From a candidate division LCP-89 bacterium (GTDB lineage Bacteria > Electryoneota > B3-LCP), in assembly GCA_025774735.1 (NCBI GenBank), contig JALGZU010000020.1, positions 1 to 24,099 on the forward strand: a DNA stretch of 24,099 bases, given 5' to 3'. Position 1 is the first letter of the stretch. Each line of letters begins with the position of its first letter. The position numbers and the translations under genes were made by a program. The notes beneath the pieces are model-generated. The model made no database searches. It was not told the origin of the DNA and saw only the letters and a program-made list of their open reading frames with translations. Of this stretch, positions 8,692-18,043 are shown piece by piece.

Positions 8692-9156
8692 TTAAGCCGG
8701 CTCGATGGTAAATAATTCGTGATCATACTCCACGGGTTGCGCGTTTTCAGCCAGTACTTCAGCGATCCGTCCATCGAACTCCGATTCGATCTCGTTCATC
8801 AACTTCATCGCCTCGACAATGCACAACACCTGACCCTTGTGCACGAGATCACCGACCTGAACATACGGTTCCGCGTCAGGGGATGGTGCGGTGTAGAAGG
8901 TCCCGACCATGGGAGATTTCACCACCCGGGCATTCCGTTGCACTCTGGGAGCAGGTTCGGTAACTCCCTCAGCCTCCGCTACCGTAGTGGCTGGTGGAGG
9001 GGACGCTGCCGCTATGGGAAGGGAGACCAGCTGGCCATCGATCGCGGTGGATTTCACCAGACGAATCTTGCGGTCGTTGTCTGAAATCTCGATTTCGGAT
9101 ATTTCACTGTTTTCCAGGAGCTTGACCAACCTGCGGACATCCTTGAAATCGAACAT
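8692..9156 (-). CDS. accB: Acetyl-CoA carboxylase, biotin carboxyl carrier protein
   Basis: This is a 154-residue biotin carrier. The N-terminal region (residues 1-36, FDFKDVRRLVKLLENS) is typical of AccB. A linker rich in Ala and Pro spans about 46-72. The C-terminal biotinyl domain carries the EAMKLMNE signature with biotinylated Lys118. An in-frame ATG at 9183 overlaps the efp stop (ATGA), but AGGAGAG lies just before the ATG at 9156 and that start gives the normal family N-terminus, so it is preferred. It partners AccC next door; the carboxyltransferase genes accA and accD are not in the window. Confidence 0.96.
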   Translation of the reverse strand: MFDFKDVRRLVKLLENSEISEIEISDNDRKIRLVKSTAIDGQLVSLPIAAASPPPATTVAEAEGVTEPAPRVQRNARVVKSPMVGTFYTAPSPDAEPYVQVGDLVHKGQVLCIVEAMKLMNEIESEFDGRIAEVLAENAQPVEYDHELFTIEPA

Positions 9157-9179
9157 AATCTCTCCTGAATTATTTCGAC

Positions 9180-9743
9180 TCATTCTTTGACTCGCTCCAG
9201 ATATTCATTACTCCGGGTATCCACCCGGATCAGATCCCCAACATTGATGAAAAAGGGCACGTTGACGACGGCACCCGTCTCAAGCTTGGCCGGTTTCGAT
9301 CCTCCGGAGACCGTATCTCCTTTCACGCCGGGATCGGTTTCAGCCACTCGGAGAATAATGAAATTCGGCACTGAGAAGGAGACCGCCTGGTTACCATTGA
9401 AACTGACATGGCAATTCTCCCCCTCTTTCAAGTACTTGCGATTCTCACCGACGATGCTCTCCGGGATAGGGATCTGTTCGTAGGTTTCATTATCCATGAA
9501 GATAAAGTGATCGCCTTCCTGGTAGAGGAACTGCATATCTTTCTCATCAAGTCGCACGACGTCAATGCTCTCGCCGGACCGAAAGGTATTCTCGATCACC
9601 CTGCCGGATTTGACGTTCTTCAATTTGGTGCGAACGAACGCCCCACCTTTTCCCGGTTTGACGTGCTGAAATTCTACGACCGTGTATAACTCGTTCCTGA
9701 AAGTCATAACCAGTCCATTTCTAAGATCTGTAGTAGATCCCAT
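9180..9743 (-). CDS. efp: Translation elongation factor P
   Basis: The 187-residue protein has the three-barrel EF-P architecture: a KOW-like N-domain (DLRNGLVMTFRNELY), a central OB domain and a C-terminal OB domain ending with the GDLIRVDTRSNEYLERVKE signature. EF-P relieves ribosome stalling at polyproline. The tip-loop residue is Lys32 in VKPGKGGAF, so lysine-directed modification (EpmA-like) rather than arginine rhamnosylation would apply, if any; no modification enzyme is encoded here. GGAG six bases before the ATG supports the start. The efp-accB-accC order is widely conserved in bacteria. Confidence 0.97.
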   Translation of the reverse strand: MGSTTDLRNGLVMTFRNELYTVVEFQHVKPGKGGAFVRTKLKNVKSGRVIENTFRSGESIDVVRLDEKDMQFLYQEGDHFIFMDNETYEQIPIPESIVGENRKYLKEGENCHVSFNGNQAVSFSVPNFIILRVAETDPGVKGDTVSGGSKPAKLETGAVVNVPFFINVGDLIRVDTRSNEYLERVKE

Positions 9744-9773
9744 CTTTTACTCCATTCGGGTGGTTACTGTTTA

Positions 9774-9887
9774 TTAGTCCTTTATCCCGCTGAAATCATT
9801 CACCGAAACGAGGGGCGTATCGTCCTTGAGACAGCCGCTGAAGAGCCAGAGTAGAAGTCTGATGGCCGTGCGAAATAGCAATCTCAT
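9774..9887 (-). CDS. Candidate small lipoprotein, 37 residues
   Basis: A complete ORF starts four bases after the ligA stop and ends 30 bases before the efp start. It encodes MRLLFRTAIR, a hydrophobic run LLLWLF, then SGC at residues 17-19, followed by an 18-residue hydrophilic tail (KDDTPLVSVNDFSGIKD). Basic N-terminus, hydrophobic core and a Gly-Cys junction match a lipoprotein signal peptide with lipobox FSGC, and Cys19 would be lipidated. It recalls very small LptM/YifL-like lipoproteins but lacks their CGxKGPL motif. There is no good ribosome-binding site, so it would depend on coupling to ligA. It could be a chance ORF or the remnant of a longer lipoprotein. Confidence 0.45.
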   Translation of the reverse strand: MRLLFRTAIRLLLWLFSGCLKDDTPLVSVNDFSGIKD

Positions 9888-9891
9888 CGTG

Positions 9892-12002
<2,111 letters not shown>

Positions 12003-12087
12003 GCGTTTTTTACCTATTTTGGCAAATTTCGTCGAGTTTTTTCGTTGGTAAAGCGGTTGGGATGCATAATGTCATCTCAAAAAATGC

Positions 12088-12120
12088 AAAAAAAAAGCAG
12101 CCTTCTTCAAGACTGCTTTT
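12088..12120 (-). terminator. Intrinsic terminator of the 80-residue Cys-pair gene
   Basis: An 8-bp stem (AAAAGCAG at 12093-12100 with CTGCTTTT at 12113-12120) extends by three more pairs past one mismatch, with a CTTC loop at 12105-12108. On the minus strand it ends in a run of nine T (complement of 12088-12096). This is a strong Rho-independent terminator 18 bases after the stop codon. The flanking A run means it could also work on the plus strand, but no plus-strand gene ends here. Confidence 0.85.
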
Positions 12121-12137
12121 CGTACAGCAACAAATCT

Positions 12138-12380
12138 TTACCAAAATCCTATATTTCCTGTAGTCCCCTCCATTATGTGTGATTCATCCTCCCGCGGCTC
12201 AACGTAAAGCGGAACCTTGTTTTTGGCCACGCTGACGGTGCAATCCCAGCAGAGCTGGTCTACAGACATCCAGCGCGTTTCAGATCGGCAGGCAGCGCAG
12301 AACTTCACTTTGCTTCGCCTACCATCCTTCTGCCGCGTCCTCCGCGGCCGCCTAATCTGTTGTTCTTGGACTGCTGCCAT
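12138..12380 (-). CDS. Small Cys-pair (zinc-ribbon-like) basic protein, uncharacterised
   Basis: This 80-residue protein has a very basic N-terminus (RRPRRTRQKDGRRSKVK, residues 10-26). Two Cys pairs follow, CAAC (about 28-31) and CWDC (about 44-47), 12 residues apart, which is the spacing of a small zinc ribbon or knuckle. A hydrophilic tail contains VPLYVEPRED. The family was not recognised. GGGAGGG four bases before the ATG and a dedicated strong terminator indicate a genuinely expressed monocistronic gene. The basic arm plus putative zinc site suggests nucleic-acid or ribosome binding, which is inference only. Confidence 0.75.
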   Translation of the reverse strand: MAAVQEQQIRRPRRTRQKDGRRSKVKFCAACRSETRWMSVDQLCWDCTVSVAKNKVPLYVEPREDESHIMEGTTGNIGFW

Positions 12381-12535
12381 TATGCCCTCCCATTCGGCTC
12401 AATTCGATCAAATCACAAGAATGGCACTGGGGAATATAGGAGATTCCCGCATCCAGTATTGTGAGCCAAGTCACCAATTTATTATTTTATCATTGTCTGT
12501 AGTCGCCTGGTTCAGAGGTGCGAGTATCGAACCTT

Positions 12536-12682
12536 TTATTTCATTGTGACAGATTCCCGATAGAATTCTAAAACACTCTGCAAATATTGCGCATCCTCTC
12601 CAAAATGGATCAACTCGTGGCCAGTACTAAAAACCGGGGGCAACATCCCAAAAGCCGCTTCTTTCAGGTTGATTCCGATAGA
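12536..12682 (-). pseudogene. Remnant of an alpha/beta-hydrolase gene (C-terminal end only)
   Basis: Downstream of the methyltransferase a 48-codon open frame runs from just after a TGA (complement of 12683-12685) to a TAA at 12536. Its product contains STGHELIHFGEDAQYLQSVLE followed by FYRES. A Gly-His motif followed by an acidic, aromatic amphipathic C-terminal helix is the typical end of an alpha/beta hydrolase, where the His is catalytic. There is no start codon with a ribosome-binding site, and upstream frames are broken, so it looks like the 3' scar of a deleted gene. The rest of the 12381-12763 interval shows no other coding signal apart from a terminator hairpin. Confidence 0.4.
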
Positions 12683-12717
12683 TCAGAAAACCTCGAAACA
12701 AAATCGCTCGAGACTTT

Positions 12718-12741
12718 AAAAGGCAAGAACCATGCCCTTTT
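12718..12741 (-). terminator. Probable weak terminator after the O-methyltransferase gene
   Basis: A stem of eight pairs with one bulge (AAAAGGCA at 12718-12725 against TGCCCTTTT at 12733-12741) encloses a seven-base loop about 22 bases after the stop codon. On the minus strand the arm ends TTTT and then runs into AAAG, so the U-tract is short. The A-flanked, T-ended shape fits an intrinsic terminator of limited strength. Confidence 0.4.
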
Positions 12742-12763
12742 CCATTGGAAGGATTAACTCCTC

Positions 12764-13771
12764 CTACGCGCACTTCTGTGCGATAAAGACCCCGGCCTGT
12801 TCAGTAAGCTCTATGAAATCCAGCAGCTTGAAGCCACCTTCTTCGGACCAAGCTTCGACCTCATTTCTCGTATAACATCTCCCTGACGGTGTTGATACCA
12901 GCATATTGATAGTAAACAGTGCCGCGAAGAGAGGTCCGGTGCCCTCTTCAGATATGAAGAAATCCTTGATCAGCAGCAGCCCACCAGGATCCACAACGTC
13001 ATGCAGATTTCCCAAAAGGGCTCGGACCTCCTTCTCGCCCCACGAATGGATGATGTTAGACATCAACACAGCATCGAAATTTCCGAGGAAATCGGCTTGA
13101 GTGAAATCTCCCGCGTGGTAGCGCACTTTGTCTCCGGTACCGGAAGCTTCGTGATGCTGTTCAAAGATTGCCTCGACTTCAGGCAGATCGAAGACGACGC
13201 ATTCAAGCTCTGGAAAATGCTTCGAAGCTGCAAAGGAGTAAGTCCCCGGCCCTCCGCCCACATCGAGGAGCCTATTTTTACCAGTCAGATCAACGCGTTC
13301 CCAGAGCTTTTCGGCTGAAAATCTGGCGATATTGGCCATGCCATTGATGAAATTCCGTTGCTCTTCTGGCGAACGCCGCTCCTGTGGATCTCTAATCGGC
13401 AGGCCGCTCTGCAGAACGTCGCCGACTTTCGTCCAGCGCTCCCAGAGGTTGAGATTGTGGTTCAGAATATCCCCCTGGTATTCCGGTACTCCCTTGACAA
13501 GCAGGCGTTCGGTAATCGGCGAATTAGAATAGCGGTCTGCTTTCTTCTCGAGTAGTTCCATCGCGGTCAAGGCGTTCAGGAACGCTTCGCAGGCCCGCCG
13601 GTCCCAGCTCATGGCTGCCGCAACCTGTGCAGCGTCGGATGACGTCCCGGAAAGGTTAGTAAAAAGGTCGAACCGGTTGGCGGTCAGCAGCAGAATCGAT
13701 TGACGGTACGCACTCGCCGTGCTGGAGAGGCTGTTGACCATCTCCATCAGGTTGCTGTTATTATCACACAT
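12764..13771 (-). CDS. SAM-dependent O-methyltransferase with winged-helix dimerisation domain
   Basis: This 335-residue protein resembles plant-caffeate / CrtF / polyketide O-methyltransferases (methyltransf_2 type). Residues 10-95 form the winged-helix dimerisation domain (LTANRFDLFTNL, AFLNALTAMELLEKK). SAM-binding motif I is LLDVGGGPGTYS (about 168-179), with FDLP at 194-197 and GDF at 221-223. SNIIHSW gives His242, aligning with the catalytic-base His of the family. The frame is open to 14011, but the ATG at 13771 has GAGGTG about seven bases before it and starts where relatives start. No partner biosynthetic genes are present, so the substrate is unknown. It is divergently oriented from prfA. 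Confidence 0.88.
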   Translation of the reverse strand: MCDNNSNLMEMVNSLSSTASAYRQSILLLTANRFDLFTNLSGTSSDAAQVAAAMSWDRRACEAFLNALTAMELLEKKADRYSNSPITERLLVKGVPEYQGDILNHNLNLWERWTKVGDVLQSGLPIRDPQERRSPEEQRNFINGMANIARFSAEKLWERVDLTGKNRLLDVGGGPGTYSFAASKHFPELECVVFDLPEVEAIFEQHHEASGTGDKVRYHAGDFTQADFLGNFDAVLMSNIIHSWGEKEVRALLGNLHDVVDPGGLLLIKDFFISEEGTGPLFAALFTINMLVSTPSGRCYTRNEVEAWSEEGGFKLLDFIELTEQAGVFIAQKCA

Positions 13772-13884
13772 AATTTTCACCTCAGATAATTCATTAACGA
13801 AACGCAAGGTCAGCTTTAGGATGTAAGATGTACGTTTTCTGCCAGGAGTGGATTTGTGGGAAAAACCGAATGAGCAGATTGAGG

Positions 13885-13913
13885 TTGACCTTGACATCTT
13901 TATTATGTATATT
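13885..13913 (+). promoter_or_regulatory. Sigma70-like promoter of the prfA operon
   Basis: TTGACC (13885-13890; 5 of 6) and TATATT (13908-13913; 5 of 6) are separated by exactly 17 bases, in an AT-rich stretch. Transcription would begin near 13920, leaving a short leader of about 18 bases before the prfA ATG. This placement argues against the longer upstream prfA frame, which would begin before the promoter. Confidence 0.75.
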
Positions 13914-13937
13914 AACCCAATAAAGTTATCTCGCGAT

Positions 13938-15026
13938 ATGTTGGACCAAGTCAACAGTTTACTGACCAGCTTTACCGAGCTGGAAAATGAGATCGCCAAT
14001 CCCGAAATCATGCGCGATCAGAAGCGCTATACTGAGCTTCTGCGCAGGCATAAATCGCTGAAAACCGCGGCCGAACTGGGGCAGAAATACGTCGAAATCT
14101 GCGAGGAGCTACAGGAATATCGCGACATCGTGGCTGCGAATGAGGACGAGGAGTTAGTCCAGCTCGCTGCCGAAGAAATGCCCCGGCTGATCGAGGAAGA
14201 AGAGCGACTGGCCGAAGAGCTGAAGATCGCCCTGTTGCCGAAGGATGAGGACGCCTCTCGCGATCTGATCGCGGAAATACGGGCGGGTACCGGTGGTGAA
14301 GAAGCCGCCCTGTTCGCGGCAGACCTGTTCCGGATGTACCAGCGGTTCTGCGAACGCTCAGGGTACAAGGTGGAGGTCATGAACACCCATGAAGCTTCCG
14401 CCGGCGGTTTGAAGGAAGTCATCTTCTCTATTTCTGGTGACGAGGTGTACGGCCGACTGAAGTTTGAATCCGGTGTTCACCGGGTGCAGAGGGTGCCCAC
14501 AACCGAGGCATCCGGGCGAATCCACACATCCGCAGCTTCTGTTGCAATCCTCCCCGAAGTCGAAGACGTTGAAGTAGAGATCAATCCAAACGAATTGAAA
14601 ATCGACGTTTTCCGCTCTTCCGGGCCGGGGGGACAGAGTGTCAATACCACCGATTCGGCGGTACGAATAACTTACCTCCCCACCGGCATGGTGGTTTCCT
14701 GCCAGGATGAAAAATCTCAACACAAGAACAAAGCCAAAGCGTTGCAGGTGCTGAGAGCCCGTCTGTACCAGAAACAGAAGGAGGAAGAGGAAGCCAAGAT
14801 GGCCGCGGCGCGGCGCGCCCAGGTGAGCACCGGGGACCGCTCCGCCAAAATCAGAACCTATAACTTTCCTCAGGGACGCGTGACTGACCACCGCATCGGA
14901 CTGACGCTCTACAGGCTCTCCGAAATTATGGACGGCGATCTAAACGAGCTTATCGAGGCGCTGATCCTGGATGATCGCTCAAAGAGAATCGATGAAGTTT
15001 CAAACGCCACGCTGGCCGGTAGCTGA
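13938..15026 (+). CDS. prfA: Peptide chain release factor 1
   Basis: The 362-residue product (E. coli RF1 has 360) recognises UAA and UAG stop codons. The codon-recognition tripeptide reads PTT at residues 187-189 within [14 protein letters not shown], the PxT form typical of RF1. The peptidyl-hydrolysis motif GGQ is at 231-233 ([14 protein letters not shown]). The ATG at 13938 is chosen because the protein then begins MLDQVNSLL, matching the family, and because the promoter -10 lies upstream of it. No clear Shine-Dalgarno is present, in keeping with a short leader. The reading frame overlaps the start of prmC, whose product methylates the GGQ glutamine. Confidence 0.97.
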   Translation: MLDQVNSLLTSFTELENEIANPEIMRDQKRYTELLRRHKSLKTAAELGQKYVEICEELQEYRDIVAANEDEELVQLAAEEMPRLIEEEERLAEELKIALLPKDEDASRDLIAEIRAGTGGEEAALFAADLFRMYQRFCERSGYKVEVMNTHEASAGGLKEVIFSISGDEVYGRLKFESGVHRVQRVPTTEASGRIHTSAASVAILPEVEDVEVEINPNELKIDVFRSSGPGGQSVNTTDSAVRITYLPTGMVVSCQDEKSQHKNKAKALQVLRARLYQKQKEEEEAKMAAARRAQVSTGDRSAKIRTYNFPQGRVTDHRIGLTLYRLSEIMDGDLNELIEALILDDRSKRIDEVSNATLAGS

Positions 15027-15888
15027 GACAACCCTGCCTGTCCGCGAGGCGCTTCGATTGGCAAGCGAAAGCCTGTCTCAAATCAGTAACGATGCCCCCT
15101 CCCGGCAGGCCGAGTGGATGCTCGAAGAAATCCTGGGGATTGACAGAGCCCGGCTCCACTCCGACCGGTCTCTTACCCTGAATCCGGCGGACGTCTCGCG
15201 GCTGAGGAAGTTCGTCGAGCGGCGCGCTGTGCACGAGCCGTTGCAGTACATCCTCGGCACTGCGGAGTTCAGAAACCTGAAGCTTAAGGTCGATCGACGC
15301 GCCCTGATCCCCCGCCCGGAGACGGAGGGCATCGTTGACATCGGCCTGGAATTCCTGCGGGATTTCCCCACCCCGCGGATTCTCGACATCGGCACGGGAT
15401 GCGGCGCCCTCGCACTGGCTTTTTTGGACGAGCATCCCGGGGCGAGCTGCACCGGGGTCGACATCAGCCGGGACGCTCTGGATCTGGCCGCTGAGAATGC
15501 TGAAGCGCTGGGATTCAGCAGCCGGGTCCGCTGGCAGGAAGGCGATGTGTTATCCGTCGATTTCGCTGCTCAGATCGGCGAAAAGTTCGACCTTATCGTC
15601 AGCAACCCACCTTACGTATCACGAGATGAAGCGGATCGCCTCCCTGCCGAAGTGCGGCTGTGGGAACCGGCCACAGCGCTCTTTTCGAAGTATGGGGATC
15701 TGGATACGATCGAAACACTTGCCAGGGTGAGCTTAAGTCTCCTACACCCCGGCAGTACTCTGATCTGTGAAATCGGTGAAACCCAGGGATCGCAGGTTCA
15801 ACAACTCTTCAAGCAATTGGGATGGGAAGAGCACGTCAGAGACGACCTAAACGGAAAGCCCCGCTACCTGGTCGCAAAAAAGGGCTGA
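14992..15888 (+). CDS. prmC: Release-factor glutamine N5-methyltransferase
   Basis: This 298-residue protein methylates the Gln of the GGQ motif of release factors. An N-terminal helical domain carries the substrate-binding PRPETE block (residues 107-112). The Rossmann SAM motif is [11 protein letters not shown] (132-142), followed by GVDIS and the catalytic NPPY at 205-208. Two ATGs are in frame, at 14971 and 14992. The second is preferred since AAAGAG lies about six bases before it; it overlaps prfA by 35 bases. The overlap implies translational coupling between RF1 and its modifier. Confidence 0.94.
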   Translation: MKFQTPRWPVAETTLPVREALRLASESLSQISNDAPSRQAEWMLEEILGIDRARLHSDRSLTLNPADVSRLRKFVERRAVHEPLQYILGTAEFRNLKLKVDRRALIPRPETEGIVDIGLEFLRDFPTPRILDIGTGCGALALAFLDEHPGASCTGVDISRDALDLAAENAEALGFSSRVRWQEGDVLSVDFAAQIGEKFDLIVSNPPYVSRDEADRLPAEVRLWEPATALFSKYGDLDTIETLARVSLSLLHPGSTLICEIGETQGSQVQQLFKQLGWEEHVRDDLNGKPRYLVAKKG

Positions 15889-16340
15889 AGATACGCGACA
15901 CGACGCTGCAGAAAGCGATCCTCGCGGCCGTGGCAGAACATCCCGGCTCTTTTGGCATCAAATCCCTCTTCAGGCACCTCGGGTATTCGCAGCGGGATTA
16001 TACTGAATTCCGACGGGTCCTGCATCAGCTCTTTGACAGCAGCGAGATCGAGCGACGCGGCAAACGGCGCCTTTTTATCCCTCAGAAAGAAGTTATCATA
16101 GAGGGAATTTTGCGGTTAACCCCGCACGGCTATGGATTCGTGGATCGCGGGGACATGCCCTCAGTCTTCATCGGCGCCCGGGAGGCACGCAAAGCTTGCG
16201 ATGGTGACCGGATAACCGTCAGCGTATTCGACAGCGGGCATGAAGCAGGGCCCGAGGGGCGGATACTTGAGGTCGACGACCCGAGGGGCGGATACTTGAG
16301 GTCGACGATAGCAACCGGCTTCCCCTGCTGGGCAGATTAG
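15822..16340 (+). CDS. rnr: Ribonuclease R, N-terminal fragment (frameshifted)
   Basis: This 172-residue frame encodes the front of RNase R: a basic start, a winged-helix-like segment (SLFRHLGYSQRDYTEFRRVLHQLF), and a cold-shock OB domain (IIEGILRLTPHGYGFVDRGD, about residues 91-135). The protein reads correctly up to EGRILEVDD at about residue 153. It then enters the second copy of a 29-bp tandem duplication out of frame, adds about 20 unrelated residues and stops at TAG (16338-16340). The catalytic RNB domain lies in the following frame, so this product alone could not be a nuclease. The ATG at 15822 overlaps prmC by 67 bases. A later start near the prmC stop would need a non-standard codon. 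Confidence 0.85.
   Translation: MGRARQRRPKRKAPLPGRKKGLKIRDTTLQKAILAAVAEHPGSFGIKSLFRHLGYSQRDYTEFRRVLHQLFDSSEIERRGKRRLFIPQKEVIIEGILRLTPHGYGFVDRGDMPSVFIGAREARKACDGDRITVSVFDSGHEAGPEGRILEVDDPRGGYLRSTIATGFPCWAD
16251..16308 (+). repeat. Exact 29-bp tandem duplication inside rnr
   Basis: CCCGAGGGGCGGATACTTGA plus the next nine bases (16251-16279) recurs without a mismatch and without a spacer at 16280-16308. Twenty-nine is not a multiple of three, so the second copy causes the rnr frameshift. In the frame of the 3' half the second copy reads EGRILEVDD and continues smoothly into DSNRLPLLGRLAF, the expected RNase R sequence. Confidence 0.97.
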
Positions 16341-16369
16341 CATTCAGGGATGGTGGCTGGCTGGCGGAA

Positions 16370-18043
16370 TTGAAATCTGGCCCACTGGCCTTCCAGGCGA
16401 AGGTGGATACCGGGAAGAGGAAGCGGTCGTTGAACAGCGGCGACTGGGCACTCGTCACCCTGCCAGGCATCCGGCGCCGCTACCCCCTGCCGTCCTGCCG
16501 GATTATGTCGGTCCTGGGCGCACCGACCGAAAAGGGCGTCGCCGAACAGGGATTACTTGCTTCCTACGGTCTCAACGAAAACTACCCCACCGGTGCAGTT
16601 CGAGAAGCAGCAGGACTCAAAGTGGAACCATCCCGCCGGGGTGTCCGCGAGGACCTGCGGCGAGAATTTGTCGTAACGATAGATCCTGCTGATGCTAAAG
16701 ATCACGATGACGCCGTCTCATTGCGCCGGGATTCGAAGGGGAATTACCTTTTGGGTGTGCACATCGCCGACGTCAGCCGCTACGTCCCTGAAGGCTCGAA
16801 GATCGACGAAGAGGCTAAGAAGCGCGGCTTCAGTGTCTACCTGCAGCACCACCATCTCCCCATGCTGCCCCCGAAGTTGCCGGGCGAAGTCTGCAGCCTC
16901 AAAACGGGAAAGGATAGGTTGGCGCTATCGATCCTGCTGAGCCTCGATAAGGATGGCAAGATATTATCCCGCCGGGTGATCCCTTCGCGGGTGCGCATCC
17001 GCCGGTTGATCAGCTACGAGACGGCTCAACAATACCTCGATAAGGATAAATCCGGCGTCGAGGCGGATAAACGTGATCCAGAACTGCAAGGCCAGTTGCG
17101 CCAGATGTGGCGCCTGGCGAAAGTACTGTTGAAGCGCCGGCTGGCCGAAGGAGGCGTCGATTTCGACCTGCCCGAGCCGGGATTCAGGTGGGCTGAACAC
17201 GCAGCACCGCAAGAGATCTTCCGCCAGCCCCGCCTGCCGAGTCATCAGCTCATCGAAGAGTTCATGCTCGCCGCCAACCGAGCCGTCGCGGATATCTGGG
17301 CGGAAAAGCTGGGCGATGACATGCCCCAGCTCTTCCGCGTTCATCCGCCACCCGACGCTGAAAAACGTCAGAAGTTATCCGACTACCTGGCCGATACCGG
17401 GTTTGAATGGCCCGCGGACGAGTTAACCACGGCAAAACAGATCACTGCACTGCTGGACGAAGCCCGGCGGCGCTTCCCCGCTGAAGTGGTCTCGGTCATT
17501 GCTAGAAAAGCACTGATGCTGGCTCGATATGACACCCGGGCACGCGGGCATTTCGGTCTTGGGTTTAAGCGATATCTTCATTTCACCTCACCCATCCGCC
17601 GTTATGCGGATCTGACGGTTCATCGTCTTATCTGGAAATATTTAATCGACGATCATAAAGTGGACTCAAAAGGGGCACTCAGAGAAAAGCTCGACCAGCT
17701 TTGTGATGTCATCTCAGAACGCGAACGATTGATTGCAGAGGTGGAGCGCGAGGCGGGCAAATTGGCGGGATTGCTGTATCTGCGGGAACACCAGGATGAA
17801 GCGTTCCCCGCCCGTTTCGTCGAAGCAGCGAGGGAAAAATTTTATATCAGCCTGGAGAATCTCTTCATAGAAGGTGCACTGGACGAAGGCAGCGGAATCA
17901 GTTTCCGCCCGCGCAGGAAAAAACCGTCGCACTCTGCGAAGAAAGGTGGTAATGGCAGCCGTCTCGCCATCGGGGATACTCTGACCGTCACACCGAGCCG
18001 GATCGATCTGCTGAACCGGTCGCTGGAGTTCAAGCCGGTATGA
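16370..18043 (+). CDS. rnr: Ribonuclease R, catalytic RNB and S1 fragment (frameshifted)
   Basis: This 557-residue open frame carries the second cold-shock domain, the full RNB exoribonuclease domain and the C-terminal S1 domain. The metal-binding block reads IDPADAKDHDDAV and keeps the four catalytic aspartates of RNase II/R. HIADVSRYVPEGS, LPMLPPKLPGEVCSLKTGKD and HFTSPIRRYADLTVHR are also intact. The coding frame continues upstream to about 16280 and joins the N-terminal fragment if one copy of the 29-bp duplication is removed. The listed start is a TTG with no ribosome-binding site, so independent translation looks unlikely. The stop overlaps the tgt ATG (ATGA). The intact 3' frame implies the lesion is recent, or is an assembly or sequencing artefact. 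Confidence 0.88.
   Translation: MKSGPLAFQAKVDTGKRKRSLNSGDWALVTLPGIRRRYPLPSCRIMSVLGAPTEKGVAEQGLLASYGLNENYPTGAVREAAGLKVEPSRRGVREDLRREFVVTIDPADAKDHDDAVSLRRDSKGNYLLGVHIADVSRYVPEGSKIDEEAKKRGFSVYLQHHHLPMLPPKLPGEVCSLKTGKDRLALSILLSLDKDGKILSRRVIPSRVRIRRLISYETAQQYLDKDKSGVEADKRDPELQGQLRQMWRLAKVLLKRRLAEGGVDFDLPEPGFRWAEHAAPQEIFRQPRLPSHQLIEEFMLAANRAVADIWAEKLGDDMPQLFRVHPPPDAEKRQKLSDYLADTGFEWPADELTTAKQITALLDEARRRFPAEVVSVIARKALMLARYDTRARGHFGLGFKRYLHFTSPIRRYADLTVHRLIWKYLIDDHKVDSKGALREKLDQLCDVISERERLIAEVEREAGKLAGLLYLREHQDEAFPARFVEAAREKFYISLENLFIEGALDEGSGISFRPRRKKPSHSAKKGGNGSRLAIGDTLTVTPSRIDLLNRSLEFKPV

Noticed and set aside
12500..12540. tRNA T-arm-like string GGTTCGATACT on the minus strand
   Set aside because: No T-stem pairing, acceptor stem, anticodon arm or D-arm can be built around it.
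13848..13937. Upstream extension of the prfA frame
   Set aside because: It begins before the promoter -35/-10 pair and does not match RF1; the family N-terminus starts at 13938.
13772..14011. 80-codon N-terminal extension of the O-methyltransferase frame
   Set aside because: It would cross the divergent prfA promoter and start codon, has no family similarity, and the internal ATG at 13771 has a good ribosome-binding site.
16271..16340. Programmed -1 ribosomal frameshifting as the way rnr is expressed
   Set aside because: A -1 shift in this window would join the two frames, but no slippery heptamer is visible, and the exact 29-bp duplication explains the frame change more simply.
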